A DNA stretch of 15,207 nt from positions 1-15,207 of the forward strand of contig JAJYWT010000193.1 of assembly GCA_021791345.1 (NCBI GenBank). Reading direction: 5' to 3'. This DNA comes from a bacterium. GTDB taxonomy: Bacteria > Chloroflexota > Dormibacteria > UBA8260 > Bog-877. Below the pieces are notes generated by a model that was given only the letters and a program-made list of their open reading frames with translations, was not told where the DNA came from and searched no databases. Within the stretch, counting starts at the first letter, position 1, and each line of letters starts with the position of its first letter. Of the stretch, positions 1 to 6,468 are shown piece by piece. Made by a program: the position numbers and the translations under genes.

Positions 1-314
1 GCCCGGTACCGCCGGAGAGTGTAGGGGCGAAGGCCGCCACGCTTGCCCGGACACCCCTGCTGCTGCCAGTCGTCCAGGTACCTTCCTACGGTCAAGCTGA
101 CCGGTGCCCTTGCCTCTCCTCGCTTGCGGGCGCGGCTCGCCTCTGAAAGCTTCTCCTCGACCTCCAGCTTGGTCTTGCCATAGACCGAGACCACCCTCCG
201 GCCGCCCCGATCCCATCCCAGGCTGAGCCGTCCCTCCCACAGCCCATCCTTCCGCCGGGTGACAGAGCCGGTGCCGCGAGTCCGCCTCTTCCTACCCTGG
301 CCCGGTGTCGTCAC
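1..314 (-). CDS. Site-specific tyrosine recombinase (phage/ICE-type integrase), N-terminal part, cut by the left edge
   Basis: Read on the minus strand from a GTG at 312-314, the frame stays open for about 104 codons to the left edge. A TAG lies four codons before the GTG and an AGGA sits about 7 nt upstream, so the start is well defined. The residues match the N-terminus of actinobacterial integrases. A basic start leads into an AP2-like arm-binding domain (RGTGSVTRRKDGLWEG, then GGRRVVSVYGKTKLEVEEKL, about residues 13-58). A linker and the start of the SAM-like core-binding domain follow (VSLTVGRYLDDW, about residues 73-84). The catalytic C-terminal domain (R..HxxR..Y) lies outside the window, so the recombinase class is inferred from the N-terminal architecture. 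The gene starts 90 bp from a tRNA 3'-half at 404-452 and reads away from it, which is how an integrase sits at the end of an integrated element. Confidence 0.82.
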   Translation of the reverse strand, partial: MTTPGQGRKRRTRGTGSVTRRKDGLWEGRLSLGWDRGGRRVVSVYGKTKLEVEEKLSEASRARKRGEARAPVSLTVGRYLDDWQQQGCPGKRGGLRPYTLRRYR

Positions 315-333
315 TGGTTGATCCTAGCAGAGA

Positions 334-355
334 TAGTCAGTAGCGTAGTCAGTAG
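334..355. repeat. Two tandem copies of TAGTCAGTAG upstream of the integrase gene
   Basis: TAGTCAGTAG occurs at 334-343 and again at 346-355, a 12-bp period with a CG spacer. The pair lies between the integrase start and the tRNA-like att segment. Short direct repeats here are often arm-type binding sites for the integrase N-terminal domain or an excisionase. That role is inferred from position only. Confidence 0.55.
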
Positions 356-403
356 ACGCCCCCTCGCCGAAGTCGGAGCAAATTCGCTTTGATCTGCACC
401 ACA

Positions 404-452
404 GGGCTCTTATAAAGCTCAGGTCGTGGGTTCAAGTCCCACCGGGCCGACC
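404..452 (+). other. 3' half of a tRNA gene: probable attachment site (att) scar
   Basis: The segment reads as the 3' half of a tRNA. An anticodon stem GGGCT/AGCTC (404-408, 416-420) closes a 7-nt loop CTTATAA (409-415). A short variable region and a perfect T arm follow (GTGGG 426-430, loop TTCAAGT, CCCAC 438-442). The 3' acceptor strand CGGGCCG is at 443-449 with discriminator A450. No matching 5' acceptor strand (CGGCCCG) or D arm is present upstream, so this is not an intact tRNA. Integrases commonly recombine in the anticodon/T-arm half of tRNA genes and leave such a copy at one end. With the integrase on its left, the element would lie to the left and resident chromosome to the right. 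The loop differs by one base from the CTCATAA of CAT-anticodon tRNAs, a possible source. Confidence 0.6.
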
Positions 453-651
453 GTTTCTGATCTCAGGACGTGCTGCCGCACTCCGCGCGGAGCGGCTCCC
501 GACGCTTGCGAATCCCCGCAGGAGGCGTCTGGGCGGTGCTCGGGTGCCGATGGGGGGACCCGAGCACTCTTCCGTGGGGGGGACTGCTATCCAACCACAG
601 GGGACAGCGTTTGGTAGGATTTACTACTGGTATTACGTGTCAGGAGAGGAG

Positions 652-879
652 ATGCGGCTCAATAGCAAAGGGCAAGTGACGATCCCTGCTCCCTTGAGGG
701 AGAAGCATGGCCTCCGTGAGGGAGACGAGGTGAACGTCGTCGAGGCCGGACATGAGCTACGCATCGTCCCGGTCGATCCTGGCCAGACTCGTGGACAGCG
801 ACTCGTGAACAGGATGCGTGGCCGCGCCAGCACTGCCATGAGCACGGACGAGCTGCTCCAGCTGCTGCGTGGTGAATGA
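652..879 (+). CDS. vapB: AbrB/SpoVT-type antitoxin (VapB-like)
   Basis: A 75-residue protein. The ATG at 652 is chosen because AGGAGAGGAG directly precedes it; longer upstream reading has no family resemblance. Residues 1-40 form a swapped-hairpin AbrB DNA-binding domain (MRLNSKGQVTIPAPLREKHG, then LREGDEVNVVEAGHELRIVP). The charged C-terminal tail, ending MSTDELLQLLRGE, is the part that normally wraps round and inhibits the toxin. It overlaps the next gene, a PIN-domain toxin, by 11 nt, the translationally coupled arrangement of vapBC. Such antitoxins bind their own promoter as a complex with the toxin, so autoregulation is expected. A TAGGAT at 615-620 could be a -10 box, but no convincing -35 is seen. 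Confidence 0.85.
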   Translation: MRLNSKGQVTIPAPLREKHGLREGDEVNVVEAGHELRIVPVDPGQTRGQRLVNRMRGRASTAMSTDELLQLLRGE

Positions 880-1321
880 GTCACCCGACGTGGAGACGGC
901 TCGGGTCCAGAGCCCCGTCGCGTTGGTGGACTCGAGTGTCCTGCTCGACATCCTGACGGACGACCCCGCGTGGGCGGCCTGGTCCGGGCAAGCCGTTGCC
1001 CGGGCCCGCGAAGAGGGCCGATTGGCGATCAACCCGATAATCTATGCGGAGATCTCAGCCGGGTTCGACCGGATCGAAGATCTGGATGACGCCGTTCCCG
1101 AAATCGACTTCGCCCGCGAACCGCTCCCCTACCAAGCCGGGTTCATCGTCGGTAGGGCTTTCCTCGCCTATCGCAGACGAGGCGGAGAACGGCGTTCGCC
1201 ACTCCCGGACTTCTATATCGGCGCGCATGCGGCCGTGTGCGGGTACCGGCTGCTGACAAGGGACGGGGCTCGATATCAAACGTACTTTCCCTCGGTCCAT
1301 CTGGTGACTCCGCCGCCCTGA
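869..1321 (+). CDS. vapC: PIN-domain ribonuclease toxin (VapC-like)
   Basis: A 150-residue PIN-domain protein; the usual VapC length is 125-150. The four expected acidic metal ligands are all visible: D21 in ALVDSSVLLDIL, E61 in INPIIYAEIS, D114 in LPDFYIGAHA and D132 in LLTRDGARY. It should therefore be an active Mg-dependent RNase that cleaves tRNA or rRNA when free of antitoxin. Translation can begin at GTG 869 or at GTG 872; both overlap the end of vapB and neither has its own strong ribosome site, which fits coupling. About 14 residues precede the first beta strand, so an even later start is possible. The pair stands immediately beside the att scar, a common place for stability modules. 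Confidence 0.87.
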   Translation: MVNESPDVETARVQSPVALVDSSVLLDILTDDPAWAAWSGQAVARAREEGRLAINPIIYAEISAGFDRIEDLDDAVPEIDFAREPLPYQAGFIVGRAFLAYRRRGGERRSPLPDFYIGAHAAVCGYRLLTRDGARYQTYFPSVHLVTPPP

Positions 1322-1491
1322 GCCGCGAGCCAGGCGACCGTCCCTCACAGCTTCGGAGGGAAGCCGGGTGGCTCGACCAGGTACCGGGCGCAGGCTTTTG
1401 GGGCAGACGCCGCCTCCGCGGATGCTGGCCGTAACCAACGGGTTCCGTGCTGAGAGGGCAAGTTGGCGGCCTGGCGGGCTGGGCTCGAACC

Positions 1492-1515
1492 TGGCAATCC
1501 GTGACTTGGCAATCC
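1492..1515. repeat. Short direct repeat TGGCAATCC x2
   Basis: TGGCAATCC occurs at 1492-1500 and 1507-1515, a 15-bp period. It lies in the non-genic stretch between vapC and the transposase remnant. No function can be assigned; it may be debris from insertions. Confidence 0.4.
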
Positions 1516-1566
1516 AGGCTTGTGCCGAAAGGTGGTCCCGCCCCGAGAGCGCAAGGCGCCATCTGA

Positions 1567-1839
1567 GCCTGGTCCTGGATCCATCGCGGGACGGGGTCAT
1601 CCGTCAAGACCACCGGCCGGCGCCGCCTCACCCGCGGTGGCGATCCTCAAGCGAAGCCGGCTCTCCGCCACATTGTCATGGTGCCGCTTGCCTCCCACCA
1701 GCCGAATGGGGATCACATGGTGCGGCGCATCCACGACCGCCTCTCCAATCAGGAGAACATCGCCGGCCTGAAGCGTTGGATCGCCCGAGAGGTGTACCGG
1801 GGGCTCCTCTCCACCCAAGAACCCGTATGCGCCGCTTGA
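1567..1839 (+). pseudogene. C-terminal remnant of an IS110-family transposase
   Basis: One plus-strand frame keeps the order of motifs that ends IS110-type transposases. A GTGSSVKTTGRRRLTRGGDP stretch corresponds to the usual GTAPxxxSSGxxxxHRLSRxGN. Then comes PQAKPALRHIVMV (usual RxxNxALHxIAV), and finally NQENIAGLKRWIAREVYRGL (usual EAxRCLKRxIAxxVYxxL), with a stop at 1837-1839. A TGA at 1564-1566 breaks the frame just upstream, and no N-terminal DEDD RuvC-like domain can be followed in 1322-1566. The sequence directly after the stop (CTTGACAACGCACAGGAGCG) resembles the right ends I recall for this family, but I cannot confirm the element end. The remnant is inactive. IS110 elements carry their guide RNA in noncoding ends, and the left end is not recognisable here. 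Confidence 0.62.
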
Positions 1840-1976
1840 CAACGCACAGGAGCGTCCCCACGAGAAAGGTCGACCGGCCGCTGCGGGGTGGAGTCGCCAC
1901 GTTGTCCATCGCTGGCACAAATCGCCCAGAAGCTGCGTCCAGGGGGATGACTCCGGGGGCTCAACCCAAGTTCCGC

Positions 1977-3221
1977 TCAGGCGGGACCGGGCGCTCGCTC
2001 CAGGACTCGAGCGCCTGGGATGAACAGAACCAGCCCACACAGCGCCGCGAGGACACCGCTGAGCAAGAACGCCTCTCTCGCCCCCACCGTGGCTGCCGCC
2101 ACCCCGCCGAGCAGCATTCCCAGCGGCGTTAGGGTCCCCACCATCAAGTACGACGCCGAGGACACCCTGCCCATCAGCGCCAGCGGTACAGAGGTCTGAA
2201 GTTTGGTGAAGTAGAGGACGTCGCCGTACACCACCAGGCCCGCAGAACCCGCGACCAGTAGCGCCACCAGCCCAGGATTGGGTGCGAGTGCGACTAGAGC
2301 CAGCAGCAGTCCGGAGGTGCTGTACGCCACCCACATCACCTCCAGAAGGTGCCTGGGTGAACCCAGGCGGGCCACCACGATGGAGGCGACGACCCCTGCT
2401 GCTCCGGCGCTGGCGTAGACCAGACCAAGCGCGAGCGGGGTGGCATGGAGGACGTGCCGCACCAGAATCGGCAGGAGCACGAAATAAGGACCCATGCCGA
2501 CTAGGTTCGCGATCGCGGCGCCGATGAGGAGCAGGAAGAGCCAGCGCCGGGAGGTGATGAAACGAATGCCCTCCCGAGCTTCAGCCACCATGGACTTACC
2601 GCTTGAGAGCGCGGTGGCGCGGTGGCGGAGGGCGCCCAGCGCCGTGGCGGAGATCAGGAAGCTGGCAGCGTCGAAGGCGAACGCACCCACGGTGCCCACC
2701 AGAGCCACGGCCAGGCCTCCAAGAGCTGGGCCAATGAGGTTGACCGAGAGTTCGCTGCCGGCACTGTTCAGAGCGTTCGCCTGGGTTAGTGCCTCCGCCG
2801 GCAGGATCTCCGGCACCAGCGCCAGGAAGGCCGGCCCCGAGAAGGCGTCCGCGGTACCGAAGACCAGCGCCATGAGAATCATCTGCCATAGCGTGATCAG
2901 GTGCAGCAGGGCCAACAGAGCGACCGCCAACACCGCCGCGCCCTGGACCAGGTCGCAGAGGATGAGGGCGATCCTTCTGTTAACCCTGTCCACAACAACC
3001 CCTCCGAGCAACGACAAAACGACGCTCGGGACCGCCCGCGCCGCCAGCACGTAGGCCAGGCCGACGGGCTGGGGATCGACCCGAAGTGCCTCCAGGGCGA
3101 CTGCCACCGTGAAGACGCCGTCACCGAGGCCGGACACGAATCGTCCAGACCAAAGCAGGCTAAAGTCCCGCTCGCGCAGGGGCAGACCGACTTTTGTCCA
3201 AGGCACAGGACGCACAACCAT
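1977..3221 (-). CDS. MFS transporter (drug/siderophore exporter type, MFS_3-like)
   Basis: From the ATG at 3221 the protein has 414 residues, with about 10-12 hydrophobic segments and no signal peptide. The opening PLRERDFSLLWSGRFVSGLGDGVF is the typical first helix of this family. The loop motif LLGGVVVDRVNRRIALILCD matches the conserved helix 2-3 loop (GxxxDRxxRR). Helix 5 carries ALTQANALNSAGSELSVNLIGPALGG, characteristic of the EntS/multidrug branch. It should act in the inner membrane as a proton-driven exporter; the substrate cannot be told. A GTG at 3275 would add 18 residues (MAELCGGDQ...) that do not look like family sequence, and neither start has a clear ribosome site. The gene stands alone, and its upstream side abuts a broken methyltransferase fragment. 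Confidence 0.85.
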   Translation of the reverse strand: MVVRPVPWTKVGLPLRERDFSLLWSGRFVSGLGDGVFTVAVALEALRVDPQPVGLAYVLAARAVPSVVLSLLGGVVVDRVNRRIALILCDLVQGAAVLAVALLALLHLITLWQMILMALVFGTADAFSGPAFLALVPEILPAEALTQANALNSAGSELSVNLIGPALGGLAVALVGTVGAFAFDAASFLISATALGALRHRATALSSGKSMVAEAREGIRFITSRRWLFLLLIGAAIANLVGMGPYFVLLPILVRHVLHATPLALGLVYASAGAAGVVASIVVARLGSPRHLLEVMWVAYSTSGLLLALVALAPNPGLVALLVAGSAGLVVYGDVLYFTKLQTSVPLALMGRVSSASYLMVGTLTPLGMLLGGVAAATVGAREAFLLSGVLAALCGLVLFIPGARVLERAPGPA

Positions 3222-3280
3222 GTCGCATGTGGCGCGGCCACTGCAAGTCTGATCTCCACCGCAGAGTTCAGCCACTGCTC

Positions 3281-3420
3281 AAGACCGCGGTACACTGGCA
3301 TCGCCATGCACGATGTGGTCTGTCCGCCTCTCGTTGCTCGGCACTGCACTTTCGGCGGCGGCGACGGGGCCCGGGGGGAGCGCAGCTCTCATCGATTGAC
3401 CTCACCCGCGACAGCTGGCG
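3281..3420 (+). pseudogene. Decayed partial copy of the neighbouring methyltransferase gene
   Basis: This segment repeats the C-terminal part of the methyltransferase at 3753-4504. From 3306 the frame reads MHDVVCPPLVARHCTF and then GARGERSSHRLTSPA. The downstream gene reads TYDVVQQHLVSHHFTF and ARVERSSHRFIWPA at the same place. At DNA level, 20 bases are identical (3378-3397 and 4334-4353). Similarity continues upstream to about 3281, with a one-base length difference that shifts the frame. Nothing before 3281 or well after 3420 continues the gene, so this is a non-functional fragment left by duplication or recombination. It overlaps the likely promoter zone of the MFS gene on the other strand. 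Confidence 0.65.
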
Positions 3421-3752
3421 CCCATGAAACGCGTCGACCGGTCATGAGTCGCGCGGCGAACGCCCCCCTGCGAGACTTCACCGATGCAGTTCGCATGCGA
3501 GGGCCGGAAACGTCTGACCGACCACTGCAGCGCTGGGCCGACCGCCCGATGAACCGCGTCCAGTTCTGCTTGCGGGTCCGACAAGGATGATGCGCAAGCA
3601 CAGAGCCGAAAGCCCCAATCCGCCGGGATTGCGCCGATACCAATGGAGCCATTGGTTCCTCGACTGGGAGCGCTCTCCGGGTCGCTCAAGTCTGCTTCGC
3701 CACTGACTCAAGTGGTCCGAAAGCCAAAGGTCGGCCTGGTACCATCCCCGGA
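3421..3752. other. Non-genic stretch with two adjacent inverted repeats
   Basis: No frame here has recognisable protein content. The stretch holds two dyads before the methyltransferase. One is CAATCC-GCCG-GGATTG at 3616-3631. The other is the near-perfect 18-bp palindrome ACCAATGGAGCCATTGGT at 3639-3656. Both resemble operator half-sites for dimeric repressors and lie about 100-140 bp before the ATG at 3753. No clear -35/-10 pair was found, so the regulatory role is inference. Confidence 0.4.
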
Positions 3753-4504
3753 ATGCAGCCGGCGGATGTCTGGGACGCGGATACCGCGCGAACATATGAC
3801 ACGCCGGGCGAGGGAGTGTTCGCTCCGGAGGTGTTGGCTCCGACCGTCAACCGCCTTGCTGACCTGGCAGCAGGCGGGAGAGCCCTTGAGTTCGCGATCG
3901 GGACCGGTCGTGTTGCGGTGCCACTTCGGCAGCGGGGAGTCTTGGTCACCGGCATCGAACTCTCCCAACCGATGATCGACGAACTCCGGAAGAAGGTCGA
4001 TGCGCTCACGATCCCGGTCGTCGTGGGCGACATGGCCACGACCCGAGCGCCTGGGAGTTACGCGCTGGTGTACCTGGTCTACAACACCATCTCGAACCTG
4101 TTGACGCAGGTCGAACAGGTGGCGTGCTTTCGCAATGCCGCCCGGCACCTCGTCCCGGGGGCTGCTTCGTCATCGAGCTGATGGTGCCGGATCTGCGCCG
4201 GCTGCCGCCGGGCCAGTCGGCCGTGGTCTTCCAGTCAGACCCCGGGTACATCGGCGTCGATACCTACGACGTGGTCCAACAGCATCTCGTTTCCCATCAC
4301 TTCACCTTCACCGCCGGCCGCGAGGCCCGAGTCGAGCGCAGCTCTCATCGATTCATCTGGCCGGCGGAGCTCGACCTCATGGGAGAGCTTGCCGGCTTTG
4401 AACTGGAGTCGCGAAACGCCGACTGGTCGGGGGGGCAATTCACCGACGAGTCCACGTCACACGTTTCGGTCTACCGGCTGAAGGACGGACAGCCCAGCAT
4501 CTGA
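3753..4504 (+). pseudogene. Class I SAM-dependent methyltransferase, interrupted by a one-base frameshift
   Basis: Two overlapping frames together give a full-length (about 250 aa) methyltransferase of a family common in Actinomycetota. The first part starts MQPADVWDADTARTYD at ATG 3753. It has the SAM-binding glycine motif ALEFAIGTGRVAVPL, motif II GIELSQPMIDELR, and VVVGDMATTR with YLVYNTISNLLT. It ends at ARHLVPG. The next frame resumes with GCFVIELMVPDLRRLP and runs to VSVYRLKDG at 4504. The join falls in a run of five G at 4157-4161; six G would restore VPGGCFVIE. Either the gene is freshly broken or the run was miscounted in sequencing. The acceptor substrate is unknown. A shorter decayed copy lies just upstream (3281-3420). 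Confidence 0.78.
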
Positions 4505-5007
4505 GCATTTGGCCCGCGTCCCAGGTGCGGCGACCGATCCTGCTCCCGCAACCCAACCCGGCCTGTGTGTCGTCCGGCGCCGGCAGCTTGGGCGGGACGG
4601 ACCGGCCTCTGCCGGCGCCGAATCGCCCAGCCTGTTACCCGTGCCCACCCCACACCGACCGTCTCGAGGTGACCGCGCCGGTGGCGCGTGCTCCGCACCG
4701 GGATGCCACCACCCAGAGCCACGGCCAACTGTCTGGACACGACGCTGGATGCGGCGGCGATGAAGTCGCCGGAATCGGGACGGCTTTTGGTCATTCGGTC
4801 GCTGGCCCGGCACCGATGGGCGGGATCCAGACAGGAAGGGCTGCCGGTGCTGCTGCGCGATCGAGACGAGTCCACCACCTCGAGCGGGGCACCGGCACTT
4901 GCGGCGGAACCCCTGAGCCGCCCGTCGCGCCCATGCGCTGCTCACCGTGATCCATCTCGAACCGGTCTCCACCCCGGATCTGCCAGAATGTCAGCATCGG
5001 GGCAGGG
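4505..5007. other. Non-genic stretch of about 500 bp with a long inverted repeat
   Basis: Open frames exist on both strands, as expected at this GC content, but none has a recognisable domain, a good ribosome site or the composition of its neighbours. I looked here for a missing P-loop half of the following RapZ-like gene in all plus-strand frames and did not find one. The only clear structure is the inverted repeat at 4575-4620. Confidence 0.5.
4575..4620. repeat. 12-bp perfect inverted repeat (hairpin), possible terminator
   Basis: CGGCGCCGGCAG at 4575-4586 is matched exactly by CTGCCGGCGCCG at 4609-4620, with a 22-nt spacer. It begins 70 bp after the methyltransferase stop. There is no following T-run, so it is not a textbook intrinsic terminator. 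GC-rich hairpins without T tracts are nevertheless common at gene ends in high-GC bacteria. Each arm also contains the palindrome GGCGCC. Confidence 0.5.
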
Positions 5008-5835
5008 GTGGACGGGGAGGCCCACCTGCTGCCGGATCCGAGCTGTGCGGTCCCGGCCGACGGCCGCCATGGAGAGCTGGCTTTGTCTTTGGTCCTCATC
5101 CTGACTGAGGAGCGCTTCCGAGAGGAATTGGAGGAGCTCGCGGCCCACGCGGGATTCGCGGTTGAGCCGGCCGATGTCCCGGCTCCGGCGCTGGAGCCGC
5201 ACCTGAAGGCACGGCTTGGGTCCTCTCCCGACCTGGCCCTGATGGTGAGTGAACGCTTCAATCCAACTCTGGGCCGCGAGTTGGACGATCGTCAGGTCCG
5301 CTACTGGTTGGTGCAGGTTGGTAGCCCCACGGGAGCAGCCCTGCGGCCGCCCACTCGCCAACCGCATCGCCACCTCTTGGGGCTCAACGCATCGACCAAG
5401 GCTTACCTGGCACAACTCCTCGATGACTGGCGGGATCGCGCGATGGTGCGCGTGGACTGCTTCACCTTCGGATTCCGGGATGGCCTCCCCGAGGAGTCGG
5501 ACTGGGTGCTGGACACCCGTTTTCTCGACAGCCCCTACTGGATCCCCGGGATGCGCGAGCGGAGTGGTCGTGACCCGCTGGTTCGCAGCCACATCATGCA
5601 GCAGGCCGGGGCCCAACGCCTGATCGAGGGCTTCTTGCCCATGCTGCTCGACCTGCTCGACCTCTACCAGGCCCAGCGTCGCTCGGTGCTTCGAGTGGCG
5701 GTGGGCTGCACCGGCGGCAAGCATCGGTCCGTCGCGATCGCCAGCGAGATCGTGGACCGCATCAACGCCTCGGGCCGGGCCACCGCCCGGCATCTCGACC
5801 GCCCGCCGCTCCACCTGCCGCAGGCTCTTGACTGA
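5008..5835 (+). CDS. RapZ-like protein with intact C-terminal domain and a P-loop-less N-terminal half
   Basis: A 275-residue protein (GTG start at 5008; a TGA about 60 bp upstream closes the frame). From about residue 148 it follows the RapZ C-terminal domain: VDCFTFGFRDGLPEESDWVLDTRFL, then GMRERSGRDPLVRSHI. The signature GCTGGKHRSVAIA at 233-245 lies in the segment that binds glucosamine-6-phosphate in enterobacterial RapZ. Full RapZ is about 285 aa, so the length is normal. However, where Walker A (GxSGSGKS) should stand near the N-terminus there is LVLILTEERFREELEELAAHAGF, with no glycine-rich loop. The later NPTLGRELDDR...RPPTRQPHRHLL layout loosely matches the rest of the kinase-like fold. 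The family links amino-sugar sensing to RNA or metabolic control; here nucleotide binding is probably lost. A TTG near codon 27 is an alternative start. Confidence 0.8.
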   Translation: MDGEAHLLPDPSCAVPADGRHGELALSLVLILTEERFREELEELAAHAGFAVEPADVPAPALEPHLKARLGSSPDLALMVSERFNPTLGRELDDRQVRYWLVQVGSPTGAALRPPTRQPHRHLLGLNASTKAYLAQLLDDWRDRAMVRVDCFTFGFRDGLPEESDWVLDTRFLDSPYWIPGMRERSGRDPLVRSHIMQQAGAQRLIEGFLPMLLDLLDLYQAQRRSVLRVAVGCTGGKHRSVAIASEIVDRINASGRATARHLDRPPLHLPQALD

Positions 5836-5856
5836 TCCCTCGGGCGCGGGGATGCG

Positions 5857-6441
5857 CTAGCCGAGCGCCTGCCGCAGACTCCCACGACCGCTGATCGCCG
5901 ACTCCTGCAAAGGGAGGGGGACCACCGAGCGGATCAGGGTTTCGTAGGCGGATCTGACCTCGGGGTGGCGCAGCAGCAGGAGATGGGCATACTCCTGCAC
6001 GACCGGCCGCGGTGGACGGGCCAAGCGGAGGTGGACCTCCTCCGGAAGATGGTTGGCCTTGCGTCCGTTGCAGCGCTTGCAGGCCACGACCTGATTCTCC
6101 CAGCTGTTGGGATCCCCTCCGCGCGACACCGGAATCACATGATCGATGGTCAGCTCCGCGGGACCGGCCCGGAGCCCGCAGTACTGGCAGGTGTGGTCGT
6201 CGCGCAGGAGCAGGTTGCGCCGGTTGGCGCGGATGAGACGGCGCGGCACCATCACGTTGCGCAGCAAACGGACCACGATCACGCCCTCGCCCAGACGGCG
6301 CTGGCTGATTTCCCACTCCACCGCCGCCCGATCCGCGTCGTCGAAGAAAGCCACTCGCTCCTTGGTCAAGAGCACCACCAAGCGGCGGCGGCTGATCACG
6401 TTGAGGGGCTGCATGGAGGCGTTGAGCAACAGCACCGGCAT
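5857..6441 (-). CDS. HNH endonuclease family protein
   Basis: A 194-residue protein with a zinc-stabilised HNH nuclease core. CQYCG (C85, C88) and CKRC (C121, C124) form the four-cysteine zinc site. Between them lies the catalytic IDHVIPVSRGG (H101), then WENQVVACKRCNGRK with N116 and N125. The N-terminal MPVLLLNASMQPLNVISRRR is the characteristic start of a widespread single-copy actinobacterial/cyanobacterial HNH family of unknown cellular role. It is normally chromosomal rather than phage-borne. The ATG at 6441 is fixed by this motif. The gene is the last of a same-strand cluster, 27 bp after the small membrane protein gene. Its stop lies 21 bp from that of the convergent RapZ-like gene. 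Confidence 0.9.
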   Translation of the reverse strand: MPVLLLNASMQPLNVISRRRLVVLLTKERVAFFDDADRAAVEWEISQRRLGEGVIVVRLLRNVMVPRRLIRANRRNLLLRDDHTCQYCGLRAGPAELTIDHVIPVSRGGDPNSWENQVVACKRCNGRKANHLPEEVHLRLARPPRPVVQEYAHLLLLRHPEVRSAYETLIRSVVPLPLQESAISGRGSLRQALG

Positions 6442-6468
6442 GGTGCCATTGTGCGCGCTCGCGGCTGC

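Noticed and set aside
1470..1515. GGCTCGAACC looks like a reverse-strand tRNA T arm
   Set aside because: The T stem does not pair (two mismatches in five) and no acceptor or anticodon arm fits around it.
1643..1800. Minus-strand reading with DAPHHVIPIRLVGGKRHHDNV, resembling an HNH nuclease core
   Set aside because: No zinc cysteines or continuing domain; the plus strand of the same bases carries the longer and better ordered IS110 transposase C-terminus.
1597..2334. Minus-strand open frame spanning the IS remnant and the MFS C-terminus
   Set aside because: It overlaps the clear MFS frame, has Gly/Arg/Ser-rich shadow composition, and no family match.
4688..5104. Long plus-strand open frame before and into the RapZ-like gene
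   Set aside because: No recognisable domain and low-complexity Ser/Arg/Pro content; it overlaps the RapZ-like gene in another frame. It does not supply a P-loop.
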